Source: a virus
Length of the DNA: 30,084 bases
Reading direction: 5' to 3' (one strand)
IMG/VR virus record: IMGVR_UViG_3300035633_000426
Location: 1 to 30,084 of that record
The notes under the pieces are model-generated. The model made no database searches, was not told where the DNA came from, and worked only from the letters and a program-made list of their open reading frames with translations. Shown here in pieces: positions 6,921 to 15,401 of this stretch; position 1 is the stretch's first letter, and each line of letters opens with the position of its first letter. A program made the translations under genes and the position numbers.

Positions 6921-9900
6921 ATGGCTAACGAAATCAAAGGTCTAATAAACATAACCACTGGGGAGGAAATAAACGACGCTGACGTTAGGTACTCAGTGTT
7001 GTATGACGGTTATGGCCCCCCAACCGGCACTGTGTCAGGCACCAATTCAAGAAGAAACGCAGTGCCTGGTGATTATTATTACGACAGGGACACTGGAGAC
7101 GTGTACAAAATGTCTCCAGACGTGGTCGTTAATTACTGCGTGTGGGACCCAGACAACTCTGACATGGATGAGTATTTTTTTGTGTCCGGAGGCCTAAATG
7201 CTGTAAAATACGGCAATGGGGTTGGATCAATAAAAGGTTCTGTCGGCGTGTCTTCAGGAAAGTGGTATTGGGAATTAGATCCTGCTGCGGCTTATGGCTA
7301 CGGGTGGCACATAGGAATTGGGTCTGACAGCACTGGTTTTGATGGCGTAGATTTTTATTATGAAACCGATGGTAAAAGTTATTTTGGGATTAATGGAAAT
7401 AAATATGACGATGGCGATAGTACGGCGTTTGGAGACACTTTTACTGGAACAAACATTATAAGCGTTGCCCTTGACATGGACAACGGCAAGATATGGTGGG
7501 CAAAAGACGGAGTTTGGCAGGCGTCTGGAGATCCGGCCAATGGAACAAATGAAGCTTTTAGCGGGATAACAGGCACGATTTACCCAATGGCAAATGAATA
7601 CTTTGGAAGCGCTCAGTTGCGGGCCAATTTTGGTCAGTCGGCGTTCAGTCATTCCGTGCCGGCTGGTTTTAATTCAGGGTTGTACCAAGCTTCTGATGAA
7701 GGCATTTGGAGCGTTGTGACTTCTGTTTCTGGGTCTTTGCAGGAAGCGATAGACAGAATTCCAGTTTGGCACGACGGGGCCGGCACTCCATCTGGAACCT
7801 TAGGCGCTTACAAAGATTATTATCTTGACAGGGACGATGGAGACATTTTCAAAAAAGAAAGATACGTTACCCATTCATGCACTTGGAACCCAGACGACAA
7901 AGACGCTGGAATAGATTTGTCAAATGGAAATTTAACTTGTTCTTCCAACGACCTTTTTACCAATTCTGTGAGAGCGACAGATGGGGTGTCCAGTGGCAAA
8001 TGGTATTGGGAAATCACTTATACTCAAGAAGACTTGGTCGGCACTTCTTATTTAGGAATTGCCAATGGTTCCGCAGCAATGTCTCAACTATGCGGTTGGA
8101 ATGCAAACAGTTGGGGTTATTCTGAAACTGACGGTAAAATTTATTTTAACAGCTCTGGATACGATTATGGTGACACCTATTCCACTGACGACGTCATAGG
8201 AATTGCGTTGGACATGGACAGTGGTAAGGTTTGGTTTGCAAAGAACGGAGTTTGGCAAGGAGGCGGTGATCCAGAAACAGGCGCTGGGGAAGCGTTTTCT
8301 GGTTTAACTGGCACTATGTATCCATGCGCCGCGCCGCACAGGACAGACGACGTGTTTACAGCGAATTTTGGAGCCACTGGTTTTGCTTACCCCGCTCCAG
8401 CTGGATTTGACACGTTGACGTCATGGTTTTCAGGTTGGTTTAGAAAATGGAATCCTGATGGTAGATACCACACCAAGGAATATATAAACAACACCATTAG
8501 CACTCTTTCTGGTACAGTTCATTTGTGGGATAGAGTTGGAACTGCTTTAACACCAAGAACCGATGGAGATGACATAGATTACAAATATGGCGATATAAAA
8601 GGGTCTGGTAATGTTATAGCTGGCGGTTATTCCAATGCAAATGATTCAATATTGACGGTGCAAGGTGACATTGGTTTAAGAAAACTCAATTCAATTCCTA
8701 CAACTGACAGTGATTTTTGGAAGTTGTATGTGAGAGAATATGGAACTAGCGTTCCTGTTGTTTTGGACGAATGGCAGATAGCTCATTTGGAAGTATCCAA
8801 TGCATCTAGTGGTTATTCTTGTTGTTTTAATGATCCTTATTACGTTGTTGTTGGTGGTTATACTGTTAATCTAAGTAATACATGGGTAAGAGTGTGGTAC
8901 ACTACTGCTTTAAATGGTAATTGGCAATATAATGATGTTTATTCATCTGGTAGATGTTACCCTACTGCTATTGGACATGATGGCAGTAATTATTTCATAT
9001 GTAGTAGAGTAATCCCTAATGATGGAAATCCTTTTGTTTATCAAGCAAAAGTTTTTTATTCTGATACATTAGACGGTACTTGGAATAGTAGTACTATTTA
9101 TAACAGCGATCTTGCTTCTTTTACTCCATATGGAATGATTTATGACAGTGACAATGGGCTTTACGTAGTTGCCGGCACTTATGCTGGAGTTGAAGCTGTT
9201 TATTGTTATTATTCTTCAACTTTATCTGGCACGTGGGGTTCAACTCGTGTTGACAGTGGAGGAGGAAACTTCGGCTCCGGTCGCGATCTTTTGTATGACG
9301 GAACCAACTATGTAATATGCGGCGGACAAAATTTTGATCGGCAAGGATACAAAAGTTCTTGTGATATCTGGTATTCAACGTCAGTTAGTGGTTCATGGTC
9401 TACCAAACAGATTGAATACGACGGTATTAATGATATAAGGGGGACTTCGATAGCATATAATGGTTCTAATCAATACGTCATTGTTGGAGAAGGCGCCAAC
9501 CCGTATGGTCCAGTTAAAGTATGGTATTCATCCTCTTTATCAGAAGGTTGGGTGGACAAAGAAATAGCTTCTGGAGGACATGGTTATTCTATAATTCATG
9601 ATGGCGCCAGTTATATAGTTGTTGGAGATTCTGGTGGTGGTAATGACTCATATCCAAAAGCATGGTTTACAAGCGATCCTAGTGGAAGTTGGTCTAGTGT
9701 TTTAATGGATTCCTTGTATTCTGATGGTAATGCGTATTGTATTTGTTATGATGATGACCATACGTTTTTTGCTTCTGGTTGTTGTACGTCTGATGAAATA
9801 TCTAGTGCTAAGGTGTTTTATTCTACAACAATGTCTGGTTCTTGGAGCTGTGGAAAAGAGTCCTCAGTGTTTGCATTGGATGATTTAGGCAATGAATATG

Positions 9901-10463
9901 ATCTTGTTACTGGAAGTGGCATAGATCATGGTAATTTGTCTGGACTAACAGATGACGATCATCCACAATATCACACCGATGCCCGAGGTGACGCAAGGTA
10001 CTACACAGAAACAGAATTAGACAACGGTCAGTTGGACAATAGGTATTACACTGAATCTGAAGTTGATGATTTAATTACCACTGTGTCAGGAGCGATTGAT
10101 CGTTCATTAGAATCTAAAGAAATGACTATATTTGAACCTGACCAGGTCAACACTCAAGTGCCGATGTTTCACGTCAATGACAGAATTTATCCAAACGGCG
10201 TAGACGTGATTGCGGTGTCGATTCAGTTGTCAGAAGGAACTTCTTACACTATGGGGTTTGAAGAGTGGTCAGGGGATCCGTTGTCATTCAGCTCCACGAT
10301 TGAAGACGTTTCAACCACGGCTTCTGGAAGTTACGCTGAGGTTGAGACAACCGACATAGACGACTCAACCATAGCGTCTGGCAATTGGGTGTTTTTGGAC
10401 ATTCCTTCCACTGACGTGGATTGGGTGGTGTCAACTTGCGTGTTTAGGAAAAAACATTCTTAA
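6921..10463 (+). CDS. Large fibre/adhesin with two SPRY-like lectin domains and a propeller
   Basis: This is a 1180-residue protein. A unit of a short linker (YDGxGxPxGT, YYxDRDxGD) plus a SPRY/concanavalin-like domain occurs twice, at about residues 25-250 and 283-496. Shared signatures are SSGKWYWE, ALDMDxGKxWxAKxGVWQ, EAFSGxTGTxYP and ANFG. Residues about 535-575 repeat the WDRxGTxLTP module of the preceding fibre. Residues about 620-980 form a second propeller of repeating VWYSSSLSEGW/VFYSTTMSGSW blades. Then come the DDDHPQYHTDARGDARYY and RYYTESEVDDL spacers and a beta-rich C-terminus. The propeller-coding part is richer in T at third positions than the SPRY part, suggesting separate origins. 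It is probably a carbohydrate-binding virion fibre. Confidence 0.75.
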   Translation: MANEIKGLINITTGEEINDADVRYSVLYDGYGPPTGTVSGTNSRRNAVPGDYYYDRDTGDVYKMSPDVVVNYCVWDPDNSDMDEYFFVSGGLNAVKYGNGVGSIKGSVGVSSGKWYWELDPAAAYGYGWHIGIGSDSTGFDGVDFYYETDGKSYFGINGNKYDDGDSTAFGDTFTGTNIISVALDMDNGKIWWAKDGVWQASGDPANGTNEAFSGITGTIYPMANEYFGSAQLRANFGQSAFSHSVPAGFNSGLYQASDEGIWSVVTSVSGSLQEAIDRIPVWHDGAGTPSGTLGAYKDYYLDRDDGDIFKKERYVTHSCTWNPDDKDAGIDLSNGNLTCSSNDLFTNSVRATDGVSSGKWYWEITYTQEDLVGTSYLGIANGSAAMSQLCGWNANSWGYSETDGKIYFNSSGYDYGDTYSTDDVIGIALDMDSGKVWFAKNGVWQGGGDPETGAGEAFSGLTGTMYPCAAPHRTDDVFTANFGATGFAYPAPAGFDTLTSWFSGWFRKWNPDGRYHTKEYINNTISTLSGTVHLWDRVGTALTPRTDGDDIDYKYGDIKGSGNVIAGGYSNANDSILTVQGDIGLRKLNSIPTTDSDFWKLYVREYGTSVPVVLDEWQIAHLEVSNASSGYSCCFNDPYYVVVGGYTVNLSNTWVRVWYTTALNGNWQYNDVYSSGRCYPTAIGHDGSNYFICSRVIPNDGNPFVYQAKVFYSDTLDGTWNSSTIYNSDLASFTPYGMIYDSDNGLYVVAGTYAGVEAVYCYYSSTLSGTWGSTRVDSGGGNFGSGRDLLYDGTNYVICGGQNFDRQGYKSSCDIWYSTSVSGSWSTKQIEYDGINDIRGTSIAYNGSNQYVIVGEGANPYGPVKVWYSSSLSEGWVDKEIASGGHGYSIIHDGASYIVVGDSGGGNDSYPKAWFTSDPSGSWSSVLMDSLYSDGNAYCICYDDDHTFFASGCCTSDEISSAKVFYSTTMSGSWSCGKESSVFALDDLGNEYDLVTGSGIDHGNLSGLTDDDHPQYHTDARGDARYYTETELDNGQLDNRYYTESEVDDLITTVSGAIDRSLESKEMTIFEPDQVNTQVPMFHVNDRIYPNGVDVIAVSIQLSEGTSYTMGFEEWSGDPLSFSSTIEDVSTTASGSYAEVETTDIDDSTIASGNWVFLDIPSTDVDWVVSTCVFRKKHS

Positions 10464-10476
10464 TCGAGGTTTTGTC

Positions 10477-11070
10477 ATGAAGAAAACAATTGTCGTTTTG
10501 TTGGTTTTGTTTGGCGTTTTTTTGTGCTCCACGGTGGTTAACAGCACCTGGTTGGTTAGAAAGTTGTCTGTAGATGAGTTGGATCCTGTTATGTATCATG
10601 AACGAGATTCTATAAATCCGTATGAAATATGCTATCCATTGGAGCATGAGTGTCCGGCGTTGAATGACGGTGTTTTATATGAAGCCGACAGTTGTGGAGA
10701 AGGGCAAGAATCAGTTCTTTCAGAGATTAGTTCTAGATCTGGCATGGATTTTGGTTATGCTGTTCCTATGAGTTCGTTTACGTTGCATTGTGTGACTGAC
10801 AATGGGGAAACTCCAACAGGGTACACTTTTTTTGACGCGTACTTTACTTTAGCCAAGTCCAATGACAATTCTTATTATACGGAAGTGGACGCTTATTTAA
10901 ATCCTCCTTTTTCTCATACAGCGCCGGGGGAAATTGCTTGGACTTTTACGTTTGAAGAACAAACCGCAAGGTATTTTGTTGTGTCGGTTGGAGAAAATGG
11001 AAACCCATTGTTTGTTGACACTGACATTGGGCCGTGTCAAGTTCAAGTGTCAGAATTGGATTGGGATTAA
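10477..11070 (+). CDS. Exported or membrane-anchored protein, unknown function
   Basis: This 197-residue protein has an N-terminal MKK followed by a long hydrophobic run (IVVLLVLFGVFLCSTVV), which reads as a Sec signal peptide or single membrane anchor. C17 lies in the hydrophobic run, but the preceding residues VFL do not fit a lipobox. The remainder is acidic and beta-rich, with several cysteines (CYPLEHEC, DSC, HC, PC) that could form disulphides outside the cytoplasm. The ribosome binding site is weak (CGAGG). It follows the fibre gene by 13 bases. A role at the cell envelope is inferred; I recognise no family. Confidence 0.65.
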   Translation: MKKTIVVLLVLFGVFLCSTVVNSTWLVRKLSVDELDPVMYHERDSINPYEICYPLEHECPALNDGVLYEADSCGEGQESVLSEISSRSGMDFGYAVPMSSFTLHCVTDNGETPTGYTFFDAYFTLAKSNDNSYYTEVDAYLNPPFSHTAPGEIAWTFTFEEQTARYFVVSVGENGNPLFVDTDIGPCQVQVSELDWD

Positions 11071-11229
11071 ACACAAACGTTTAGTGTGGGGCTTAGACAT
11101 TATGCTTAATTTTATCACGCGGATAACAACATTGATGTATTAGATGATTTGCCGGGGAAGCAATGATTTTTGCATTTGGGATAAAATAACCGGTAGATTT
11201 AAAACGATTGATTAAGGAGGTAAAGGGAC
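11071..11229 (+). other. Intergenic gap, no gene seen
   Basis: This 159-base AT-rich stretch holds no plausible reading frame beyond about 20 codons. It ends in a strong ribosome binding site (AAGGAGGT) for the next gene. A GGATAAAAT at about 11179-11187 resembles a -10 hexamer, but I see no convincing -35 at the right distance. Confidence 0.5.
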
Positions 11230-11625
11230 ATGTTTGGTTTTTGGAAAAATAGGCATGAAGAAGAAGAATTTGAAATAGGAAGGGACGAAGCTTGGTTTGC
11301 CAATCGTAAAAGAGAGTATGATGAGGGTCAGTATGAGGGTATGGAAGTTAAGAGAAGAGACAGAACTCACATTGACTCTGTGTTGGCTCAGAAGGCTGAA
11401 AGTGACCAGGCCAAGGACGCCATTGCCATTCAGGCTTTGCAGCTTGCTGTTGAGACGGCAAACATGGTGGCCAAACAGTCTATTAGACATACAGATGTAG
11501 CGTCGGACAGGAAATTTAACGTTGAAGAGCAGGATCTGATTGTTGAAGAAATTTTGAAGGACGAACAAGCCAAAACTGCTCTTGCTAAAATTGTCGCTGA
11601 ATTTGTTCGAGGTGAAATAAAATAA
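11230..11625 (+). CDS. Small helical protein, first of a tandem paralogous pair
   Basis: This 131-residue, highly charged, mostly helical protein has the strong site AAGGAGGT upstream. It shares with the next gene, in the same order, the segments RDEAWFANRKREYDE, RDRTH, ETANMVAKQSIRH and a C-terminal VEEILKDE. The N-terminus carries an extra MFGFWKNRHEEEEF. I do not recognise the family. A small oligomeric virion protein or fibre-associated factor fits the location. Confidence 0.75.
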   Translation: MFGFWKNRHEEEEFEIGRDEAWFANRKREYDEGQYEGMEVKRRDRTHIDSVLAQKAESDQAKDAIAIQALQLAVETANMVAKQSIRHTDVASDRKFNVEEQDLIVEEILKDEQAKTALAKIVAEFVRGEIK

Positions 11626-11646
11626 ATTATAAGGGGGTAATTGACA

Positions 11647-12009
11647 ATGGAAAGATCGTTTGAGGTGGGCAAAGACGAGGCTTGGTTTGCCAACATCAAG
11701 AGAACTTATGACGAGTATCAGCAGGAAAGTCTTGAAAGCATTAAAAGGAACAGAACTCATGTAGACAAGATTCTTGTGGACGCTCAGCAAGACACTGAGG
11801 TGAAGAGAAATCTCATCAATCAGTGCATGCAGAACGCCATAGAGACCTCAAACATGGTTGCAAAACAGGCGGTTAGACATGGGGATCTCGCCATAGACAG
11901 ACAATGGAACATTGATGAGCAGAGTTACGTTGTGGCTGAAATTCTGAGGGATGAAGTGTTCAAAGAGGCTATGGCCGCGGCAGTGACTAAGTACGTTCAC
12001 AAAGAATAA
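11647..12009 (+). CDS. Small helical protein, second of a tandem paralogous pair
   Basis: This 120-residue paralogue of the preceding gene shares KDEAWFANIKRTYDEYQ, KRNRTHVDKI, ETSNMVAKQAVRH and VAEILRDE. I start it at the ATG at 11647 rather than the in-frame TTG at 11641, because AGGGGGT (11632-11638) lies at the right distance and the ATG aligns with the family start. Fifteen or so bases separate the pair. Divergence is large enough that both copies are probably functional and specialised. Confidence 0.75.
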   Translation: MERSFEVGKDEAWFANIKRTYDEYQQESLESIKRNRTHVDKILVDAQQDTEVKRNLINQCMQNAIETSNMVAKQAVRHGDLAIDRQWNIDEQSYVVAEILRDEVFKEAMAAAVTKYVHKE

Positions 12010-12018
12010 TAGATGGTT

Positions 12019-12047
12019 TTGTGATGTAAATTTTTATGTTATATAAA
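12019..12047 (+). promoter_or_regulatory. Possible sigma-70-like promoter before fibre gene
   Basis: TTGTGA (12019-12024), a 17-base spacer and TATAAA (12042-12047) match four and five of six consensus positions. The predicted start falls at about 12054, at the base of a stem-loop. The region is the longest gap between genes in this part of the fibre block, which supports a separate transcript for the gene at 12103. AT-rich phage DNA gives such matches by chance, so confidence is modest. Confidence 0.35.
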
Positions 12048-12053
12048 ATCCGG

Positions 12054-12078
12054 TGGTGCGTCGTTTAACGGCGCGCCA
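12054..12078 (+). promoter_or_regulatory. Stem-loop in leader of the fibre gene
   Basis: TGGTGCGTCG (12054-12063) pairs with CGGCGCGCCA (12069-12078) through ten base pairs, two of them G-U, around a five-base loop. No T run follows, so a terminator is unlikely. It may protect the 5' end of an mRNA starting nearby, or modulate translation of the weakly served ATG at 12103. Confidence 0.45.
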
Positions 12079-12102
12079 CAAACGTATAAGGGTCAACAAC
12101 GC

Positions 12103-13788
12103 ATGATAATTTTAAGAAAACCAAAACAATCGGCAGCTCTGATTCACTACCACGATGACAGGTACTATGTTGAATCAGAGATCGATTCCTTATTGGCCAC
12201 TGTAAGTGGTTCTATTGTGGAGGATCACGGGTTGTTGCATGGGTTGTTGGACGACGATCATCCACAATATCATACCGATTCAAGGGGCGACGTTAGATAT
12301 TATCTTAAGTCACAGGTTGACACAATTTCTGGAACCCTGCAATCCAATGTTGATGGTAAATCTGATTTAGGTCACACACATGATGACCGTTATTATACAG
12401 AATCTGAAGTGGATTTTCTTGTAGCCACTGCCAGTGGCATTACTGATCATTCCGCTTTAAATAATTTGAGTTATGTTTCTTCAGGTCACACTGGGTTTGC
12501 TTCGTCAGATCAACTAACCTCTGTTTCTGGTACTTTACAAGAACAAATAGACGGGTTAGACATTGATTTTGATTATGTAATGTACGTTGATGGTGGCACT
12601 TCATTTCCAGTTCTTACGCAGTCTGGTTCTCTGACCGCTCCTTATGGTACTATTCAACAAGCATTGGATGAGATAGGTTACGCTGCTTCAGCAGAGGAAT
12701 TTCAAGAACATTTTTTAATAAATATATTGACCCCAGGAACTTATGCAGAAAATTTATCAGTGCCACATAGATCTATAACCATCATAGGTAGAAATGTAAT
12801 AATAGACGGCAATATTAACAGATATATATCAACCGAAAAGCAGTATTTTGTTCCTTATGTCACTTGGATGGGTTTGTTGTATTTGTGTGGAGATTACATT
12901 AATTACGATTCCACAGTAGATGATTTTTGTAGAGAAGGGATTAAACTTACTGGTAATTACACCATTGACGTAGTTCCTGGGGACTCAGGGGCGCAACATG
13001 AGCTTTTTTTTAAAGGATGTTGTATAGAGGGAGATGTTGCTGTTCTTAATGACGCCGGATCTGCGGTGTTTCATGCGGAAGACTGTAGGTTTACCGGTAC
13101 TGTGTCAGGAACTTCCGTCTTATTGGAGTATGGTAAAAACATAGATTTTGACTGCTCTTTCATCGAGTTTGGATCAATTTTTGAATTACATGACGTTAAA
13201 TTTTATAATAAAGACCCTTGGCTTGGATATCAAGACGTAGACATGCGTATTTATGGTTTTGACAGTGATTCAAATCATTTTAGAGATTGTTATTTTAAAC
13301 AAGTAAATCTAACTACTTACTTAAGTGAAACTGTGCGCATGGATGCATACAGTCATAGTAGTTGGTCCGATGAAGTGAACTATGAAACAATTGTACAAAC
13401 CGAGTCCTTTTTGGAAAAGTCGTCTGGAATTGGTAATGATTCTTCTGTAACTGGGGACACTGTTAAAGACGCTTTAGAGTATTTGGAGTCTAATTGGAAT
13501 TTCGGTTCTAACACAGTTTCTGGAACAGGTGACGTTTATTGTAACAACATTTATACCTTTGGTACAATTTCTGGAACTGGAGATATATATTGTAACGATA
13601 TACACACATCAGGCGATAGTGTTTATATAGGAAGTTCTAATCTTACATCTAGTGGGACTGGTATGAGTGTAAGTAATCATGGTCCTGGAATGTCTGATGA
13701 ATTAGTGAATGTGTGTTATGGTACAGGCGATCCACCAGACGCAGGTACTGTTACAGAGGGAGCTTTATGGATAAAGTATACTACTTAA
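12103..13788 (+). CDS. Fibre protein with beta-helix-like middle domain
   Basis: This is a 561-residue protein. The N-terminal 160 residues are strings of fibre spacers (HDDRYYVESEID, LDDDHPQYHTDSRGDVRYY, GHTHDDRYYTESEVD) that also occur in the 1180-residue protein upstream. Residues about 165-400 begin with YVDGGTS...YGTIQQALDEI and ILTPGTYAENL, the classic opening of right-handed parallel beta-helix (pectate-lyase-like) domains. The C-terminus carries two SGTGDIYC-type modules shared with the propeller fibre at 4316 and a closing PPDAGTVTEGALWIKY. No catalytic residues are evident. The ribosome binding site is weak (AAGGGTCAACAACGC). It is likely a trimeric receptor-binding fibre. Confidence 0.75.
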   Translation: MIILRKPKQSAALIHYHDDRYYVESEIDSLLATVSGSIVEDHGLLHGLLDDDHPQYHTDSRGDVRYYLKSQVDTISGTLQSNVDGKSDLGHTHDDRYYTESEVDFLVATASGITDHSALNNLSYVSSGHTGFASSDQLTSVSGTLQEQIDGLDIDFDYVMYVDGGTSFPVLTQSGSLTAPYGTIQQALDEIGYAASAEEFQEHFLINILTPGTYAENLSVPHRSITIIGRNVIIDGNINRYISTEKQYFVPYVTWMGLLYLCGDYINYDSTVDDFCREGIKLTGNYTIDVVPGDSGAQHELFFKGCCIEGDVAVLNDAGSAVFHAEDCRFTGTVSGTSVLLEYGKNIDFDCSFIEFGSIFELHDVKFYNKDPWLGYQDVDMRIYGFDSDSNHFRDCYFKQVNLTTYLSETVRMDAYSHSSWSDEVNYETIVQTESFLEKSSGIGNDSSVTGDTVKDALEYLESNWNFGSNTVSGTGDVYCNNIYTFGTISGTGDIYCNDIHTSGDSVYIGSSNLTSSGTGMSVSNHGPGMSDELVNVCYGTGDPPDAGTVTEGALWIKYTT

Positions 13789-13807
13789 TTATGAAAGGAG
13801 AATTAAA

Positions 13808-14329
13808 ATGGCTGTAATACAATTTACTTTAGCTAACGAAGCCATTGAGGCAAATAGAAAGTTTGAAGGGGACATTGTTGGGATTCATCCTTGGGGAGTG
13901 TCTTCTGGTGGCAGAAAGACTCGTAAACAATATTTGTTTGTGCCTATAGATTTTGGTGATTTATTTAAAACATGGCAAGATTGTAGGGCTGTATTTAGAC
14001 ATTGTTTATATGACGGAAAGACAGACATTAATGTAGATCCAATTGGCGAGAGTAGAATTTCATTGGCTAAAAATAGATTTAGAGTGACTTTTTCTGACAT
14101 TGACGTTATGGCAAAAGCTAAAGGGGTGGTTATTGATTGGAAGAGGGTTAGAGACGAAGAAGACGACTATCAACCGTTGTTGGATAATAAAATAGTTTTG
14201 GATTATAAAGACATATATGATAAGGCAGTTGGTGTTAAATTGGATAAGTCAGCGATAGAGTGTCTTAGAAATTCCATAGGAGTTTCTGGAGAAGAAATTA
14301 AGAGAGAATTTGTTGGGAGGCAGGAATAA
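13808..14329 (+). CDS. Unknown protein between two fibre genes
   Basis: This 173-residue protein has a clear ribosome binding site (GAAAGGAGAA). It appears to be a mixed alpha/beta globular protein, with no membrane segment or known motif that I can see (GDIVGIHPWGVSSGG, FVPIDFGDLFKTW, RFRVTFSDIDVMAKAKG). It ends two bases before the next fibre gene, so the two are probably translated together. It could be a fibre chaperone or attachment protein; this is inference from position only. Confidence 0.65.
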   Translation: MAVIQFTLANEAIEANRKFEGDIVGIHPWGVSSGGRKTRKQYLFVPIDFGDLFKTWQDCRAVFRHCLYDGKTDINVDPIGESRISLAKNRFRVTFSDIDVMAKAKGVVIDWKRVRDEEDDYQPLLDNKIVLDYKDIYDKAVGVKLDKSAIECLRNSIGVSGEEIKREFVGRQE

Positions 14330-14331
14330 AA

Positions 14332-15384
14332 ATGTCTTCTAGTCGCAGGACGGGCACCAACGAAAACGTCAGCACGGGCGGCAACAACACCCGTGACTAC
14401 GACCTCACGAACAGCGAACTGACGAACTGGGAGCAGGCCACGGACAACGATTTGGTGACGGCGGAACAGAGCGAGGTACTTGAGATATATGACGATGCGG
14501 CGAGTTTTGATGATTATGTAACCATAGGCGGGGCGACTACCAGTAGCAGTTATTTTAGGATTATTCGGCCTGCTGATGGTGAGGGGCATGACGGTACGCC
14601 GAACAACGGGGTTCACTTCTCAAGCAGTGGTTCAATTCCAATATTCCAGATATATTGCGACTATTTTTCGCTGCAAGATGTTATTTTAACGCTAACATAC
14701 AACAGTACACACTGGCGGCGTACTGCATGGTTTGGTGGGGATTGTGATTACGGTGATATGACTGGTGTTATAGTGGCTAACTCTAACAACTCTGGCAGCG
14801 GCGGTTACTCAGGGTTCGGTATGGAAACAGATGCCGGGAAGACGTGTTATTTTATAAATTGCTTATCGTATAATGTCGAGTCTCAGGGCTTCTTTCAACA
14901 TTCTGGCACTGGATATTTCTACAACTGCACGTCCTACAGTCCTGGCGGATATTGCTTTTATCAAAACGGAGGAACAGGTGTAGCCAAAAACTGTATAGCA
15001 GTTGATGGCAGTGATGGAGACTGGTATGGCACATGGTCAAAAACCACGTGTACCGCAGAGGGTGCGTCTGTTACGTTTGTTAACGCGGCGGGGGGAGACT
15101 GTCATCTTTCCAGTGGTGACAGCACGGCCAAGGACCAGGGCACAGACCTCTCCTCAGACGGCACCTATGCTTTCGATGACGATATAGACGGTGACACGAG
15201 AAGCGGCTCATGGGACATTGGGTTTGACGAGTATGTGGCGGCCGGGCCTTCTATGGACATGAAGGTTAATGTGGGAGGTGTCTGGAAGGATGTTGAAGAG
15301 GTAAAAATAAATGTAGGTGGTGCTTGGAAAGATGTGTCAGAAATGAAAATGAATATAGGAGATGCTTGGAAAACCGTATTTTAA
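14332..15384 (+). CDS. Beta-helix adhesin with C-terminal GGxWKDV repeats
   Basis: This is a 350-residue protein. Its body shows the irregular short-strand pattern of a right-handed beta-helix (YFINCLSYNVESQGFF, GYFYNCTSYSPGGYCF, KNCIAVDG). The closing segment GSWDIGFDEY is common in such polysaccharide-binding or -degrading proteins. The last 45 residues hold three tandem 14-residue repeats (MKVNVGGVWKDVEE, VKINVGGAWKDVSE, MKMNIGDAWKTVF). The body is clearly more GC-rich, with different third-position use from its neighbours, while the repeat tail returns to the local composition. That suggests an acquired tip grafted onto a resident anchor. The start follows GGGAGGCAGGA. Confidence 0.7.
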   Translation: MSSSRRTGTNENVSTGGNNTRDYDLTNSELTNWEQATDNDLVTAEQSEVLEIYDDAASFDDYVTIGGATTSSSYFRIIRPADGEGHDGTPNNGVHFSSSGSIPIFQIYCDYFSLQDVILTLTYNSTHWRRTAWFGGDCDYGDMTGVIVANSNNSGSGGYSGFGMETDAGKTCYFINCLSYNVESQGFFQHSGTGYFYNCTSYSPGGYCFYQNGGTGVAKNCIAVDGSDGDWYGTWSKTTCTAEGASVTFVNAAGGDCHLSSGDSTAKDQGTDLSSDGTYAFDDDIDGDTRSGSWDIGFDEYVAAGPSMDMKVNVGGVWKDVEEVKINVGGAWKDVSEMKMNIGDAWKTVF

Positions 15385-15401
15385 TTTACAGGGGAAATAA
15401 A

